Shown here one piece after another: positions 62,642 to 64,000 of a DNA stretch of 64,000 bases (positions are counted from its first letter, which is position 1; each line of letters starts with the position of its first letter). The notes beneath the pieces were generated by a model, which had not been told where the DNA came from, made no database searches, and worked only from the letters and a program-made list of their open reading frames with translations. This DNA comes from an uncultured Lysobacter sp. Lineage in GTDB: Bacteria; Pseudomonadota; Gammaproteobacteria; Xanthomonadales; Xanthomonadaceae. The position numbers and the translations under genes were made by a program. The stretch is taken from NCBI GenBank assembly GCA_946480055.1, contig CAMLID010000001.1, positions 130,581-194,580 on the forward strand. Direction: 5' to 3'.

Positions 62642-63052
62642 CTATGGTTCTCGCTCATACGAAACCGCAGTCGAAGGCCGGTCCACATCCAGGAAAACAG
62701 TCAACTCATCGTTCGATGTCCGGAAAATCACCGAACCGTATGGAACGGCGCACTTTCCGTTTGAGAGCTTCTGAAAAGTAAGAAGGACTCTCCCGCCCTC
62801 TGCGTCGTTTTCCCATGCACCGTCGCCGTCGACTCCCCCGGCTAACGAGGAGTCGGAACATGCGGCAGCCATAGGGAAGTAACTCGCCTGAAAGCGCCCA
62901 TCACGATGCAAGACGATCCGCCTAGGCTTGTGATCGTCGCTGGACCCAATCCACGTCCCAGACGGACTCTCATCTGAGCCAGAGCCGCCGCATGAGGCCA
63001 ATGCGACGGCCGCTATGGCAACGACTATTGATCGCTTCAATTTTTTCTGCAT
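62642..63052 (-). CDS. Small lipoprotein beside the Rhs fragments
   Basis: 136 residues from the ATG at 63052; an earlier GTG at 63058 is possible. Lipobox ALASC follows a signal (KRSIVVAIAAVA). The mature protein is Ser/Gly-rich at first, then has TWIGSSDDHKPRRIVLHRDG and SNGKCAVPYGSVIFRTS, beta-type strands. Its start overlaps the end of an Rhs repeat fragment by 16 bases. It could be a periplasmic immunity protein; no family recognised. Confidence 0.65.
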   Translation of the reverse strand: MQKKLKRSIVVAIAAVALASCGGSGSDESPSGTWIGSSDDHKPRRIVLHRDGRFQASYFPMAAACSDSSLAGGVDGDGAWENDAEGGRVLLTFQKLSNGKCAVPYGSVIFRTSNDELTVFLDVDRPSTAVSYEREP

Positions 63053-63609
63053 AAGCACTCGGAAAGGTCATTACTCAGATCGGAAGTCTGAGTAACCTCA
63101 GACATGGGGCCGGTTGCCCGCCAACTGTCAAGCCGTTCGCCCACGTTTTCCGCCCACCAGCGCGTATAGCCTAGGACGGGCGGATGGGTCGCGGACTGGA
63201 TATTGGATGAATTAGTAACTTGCACGTGGAGGGCGCTACCACTTATCTGATATCGAGCGTTGTAGCCCCCTAAGTAGGTCACTGCAATGTTAGTGGTGAC
63301 ACCGCCGTGCAGCAGACTGGTGCGGTTGCCGGTGGCGTCGTAGGTGTAGGTCTCGATCGGCGTGCCGCTGGGGCCGTCGCGCAGGATGGTCAGGCGACCG
63401 AGATTGTCGTAGTCGTAGCGGGCCAGGAACGCGCTCTGCAATCCGTCCTGGAGTTCGGTCAGCTGGCCGGCGGCGTCGTAACCGTAGTGCAGCGACAGGC
63501 CGCCGCTGGCGTTGTCCTGGATAGTGGCAGGCCGATAGTCGAGGTCGTGCTGGCGCGACAGGGTGCGGCCGTTGCCGTAGACCCAGCCGACCGCAAGGCC
63601 GAAGCGCAA
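63037..63609 (-). pseudogene. Rhs/YD-repeat fragment
   Basis: About 190 codons with YD-type repeats (HYGYDAAGQLTELQDGLQ, ARYDYDNLGRLTILRDGPSG, YTYDATGNRTSLLHGG), ending in an unrelated tail that stops inside the lipoprotein start. It has no conserved Rhs core end and no start signal, so it is a detached piece. In transcription order it lies after the Rhs C-terminal core at 63735-64000, the usual place of orphan Rhs segments. Confidence 0.7.
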
Positions 63610-63734
63610 TGGAAGGTCCCGGACTGGTCAGGAGGGATCAACAAGAAACGAGCTTGAGCATACGACCAGCTTCGCCGACCCACCTCGCCCGCACAGCCAG
63701 AAAAGTCTGATCTGGATGTCAGGCTGGCGCGGAA
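63610..63734. other. Junction between Rhs core and orphan fragment
   Basis: About 125 bases with no open frame of note, between the stop of the truncated Rhs core and the start of the orphan YD-repeat piece. It probably marks an old recombination or deletion point. Confidence 0.4.
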
Positions 63735-64000
63735 CTATGGGTGTCCTTGTTCGCCTCTTATATCCGCCGCGAGCCCAATCGGATCGCTCTGCACATACCG
63801 CCCACTCCCCGCATCGTAATCCCGGAAGTAGTTGTAGTTCAGCCCTGTAGCCGCGTCGTACCGCTGCCCCGGGAACCGCATGTCGAACACGAACGCGGTG
63901 CTGTCCAGATCCGGATCCTGATTCGGCGGACTGTTGCCGAAGGCCTCGCCCTGTAGCGCCCAGGTCCAGATGGCGACGTCGCGGGTGCGGTCGATGACGG
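63735..64000 (-). CDS. Rhs protein, C-terminal end (continues beyond the window)
   Basis: Eighty-seven codons plus the stop, open at the right edge. The Rhs core end is clear: FDMRFPGQRYDAATGLNYNY, FRDYDAGSGRYVQSDPIGL, after which only nine residues (AADIRGEQGHP-type tail) remain before the stop at 63735. In active Rhs toxins a long variable domain follows DPIGL; here it is missing, so this copy is truncated at its toxin tip. Confidence 0.8.
   Translation of the reverse strand, partial: VIDRTRDVAIWTWALQGEAFGNSPPNQDPDLDSTAFVFDMRFPGQRYDAATGLNYNYFRDYDAGSGRYVQSDPIGLAADIRGEQGHP

Noticed and set aside
1..64000. CRISPR array, tRNA or rRNA genes
   Set aside because: No regularly spaced short repeats and no rRNA or tRNA-like sequence was noticed. 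A tRNAscan/Infernal search would be needed to exclude small RNAs fully.

Overview
The window is high-GC, densely packed DNA that reads as a chromosome segment of a Xanthomonadaceae gammaproteobacterium, most likely Lysobacter or a close relative. The basis is the streptogrisin/alpha-lytic-type secreted protease, the GH16 glucanase, the lexA-imuA-imuB-dnaE2 cassette, a cyoABCD operon followed by regB/regA, and an ECF sigma factor with a TPR kinase. The genus is an inference from gene content. I saw no rRNA, tRNA or CRISPR array.

Layout. 1-10 kb: a secreted Cys-rich protein, a DUF1348-type protein, an alpha/beta hydrolase divergent from its probable TetR regulator, a two-domain cell-wall-lytic protein, a secreted amidohydrolase, an amino-acid permease, another secreted hydrolase and a GNAT acetyltransferase. 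10.6-19.6 kb: a tightly overlapping five-gene biosynthetic operon. It holds a one-module NRPS (C-A-T-TE, the serrawettin-synthetase architecture), an RhlB-like GT1 glycosyltransferase, a stand-alone condensation-type acyltransferase, an RhlC-like rhamnosyltransferase and a second condensation-type protein. This looks like a glycosylated lipo-amino-acid or lipopeptide surfactant pathway and is the main candidate for something undescribed. 19.6-30.6 kb: a GST, an AraC regulator, a small Cys-motif protein with hydrolase and reductase partners, membrane and hypothetical proteins, two divergent beta-lactamase-fold serine hydrolases, and a CadC-like regulator.

30.6-37.2 kb: the SOS mutagenesis operon lexA-imuA-imuB-dnaE2 followed by an alkB-type gene, with a LexA palindrome beside the lexA start codon. 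37.4-41.4 kb: envelope proteins and lipoproteins, a VOC protein whose Shine-Dalgarno lies in a hairpin, and an MFS transporter. 41.5-48.3 kb: the cytochrome bo3 quinol oxidase operon cyoABCD, a SURF1-like protein and a RegB/RegA-type redox two-component system, with a perfect FNR-type box before cyoA. 48.5-53.3 kb: an ECF sigma factor, a membrane Ser/Thr kinase with TPRs, and a secreted S1 protease carrying a bulb-lectin domain.

53.4-58.6 kb: a GH16 glucanase and two tandem 553-residue secreted beta-propeller-type proteins. These came from a 2,017-bp duplication and share a 385-bp tract with no differences (gene conversion). LacI-type operators lie upstream. 58.6-62 kb: a GlxA-type AraC regulator with a secreted DJ-1/PfpI protein, and a hydrolase gene bracketed by 220-bp imperfect direct repeats. 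62-64 kb: a more AT-rich stretch with small membrane and lipoprotein genes and broken Rhs segments, the edge of an Rhs locus that continues past the window.
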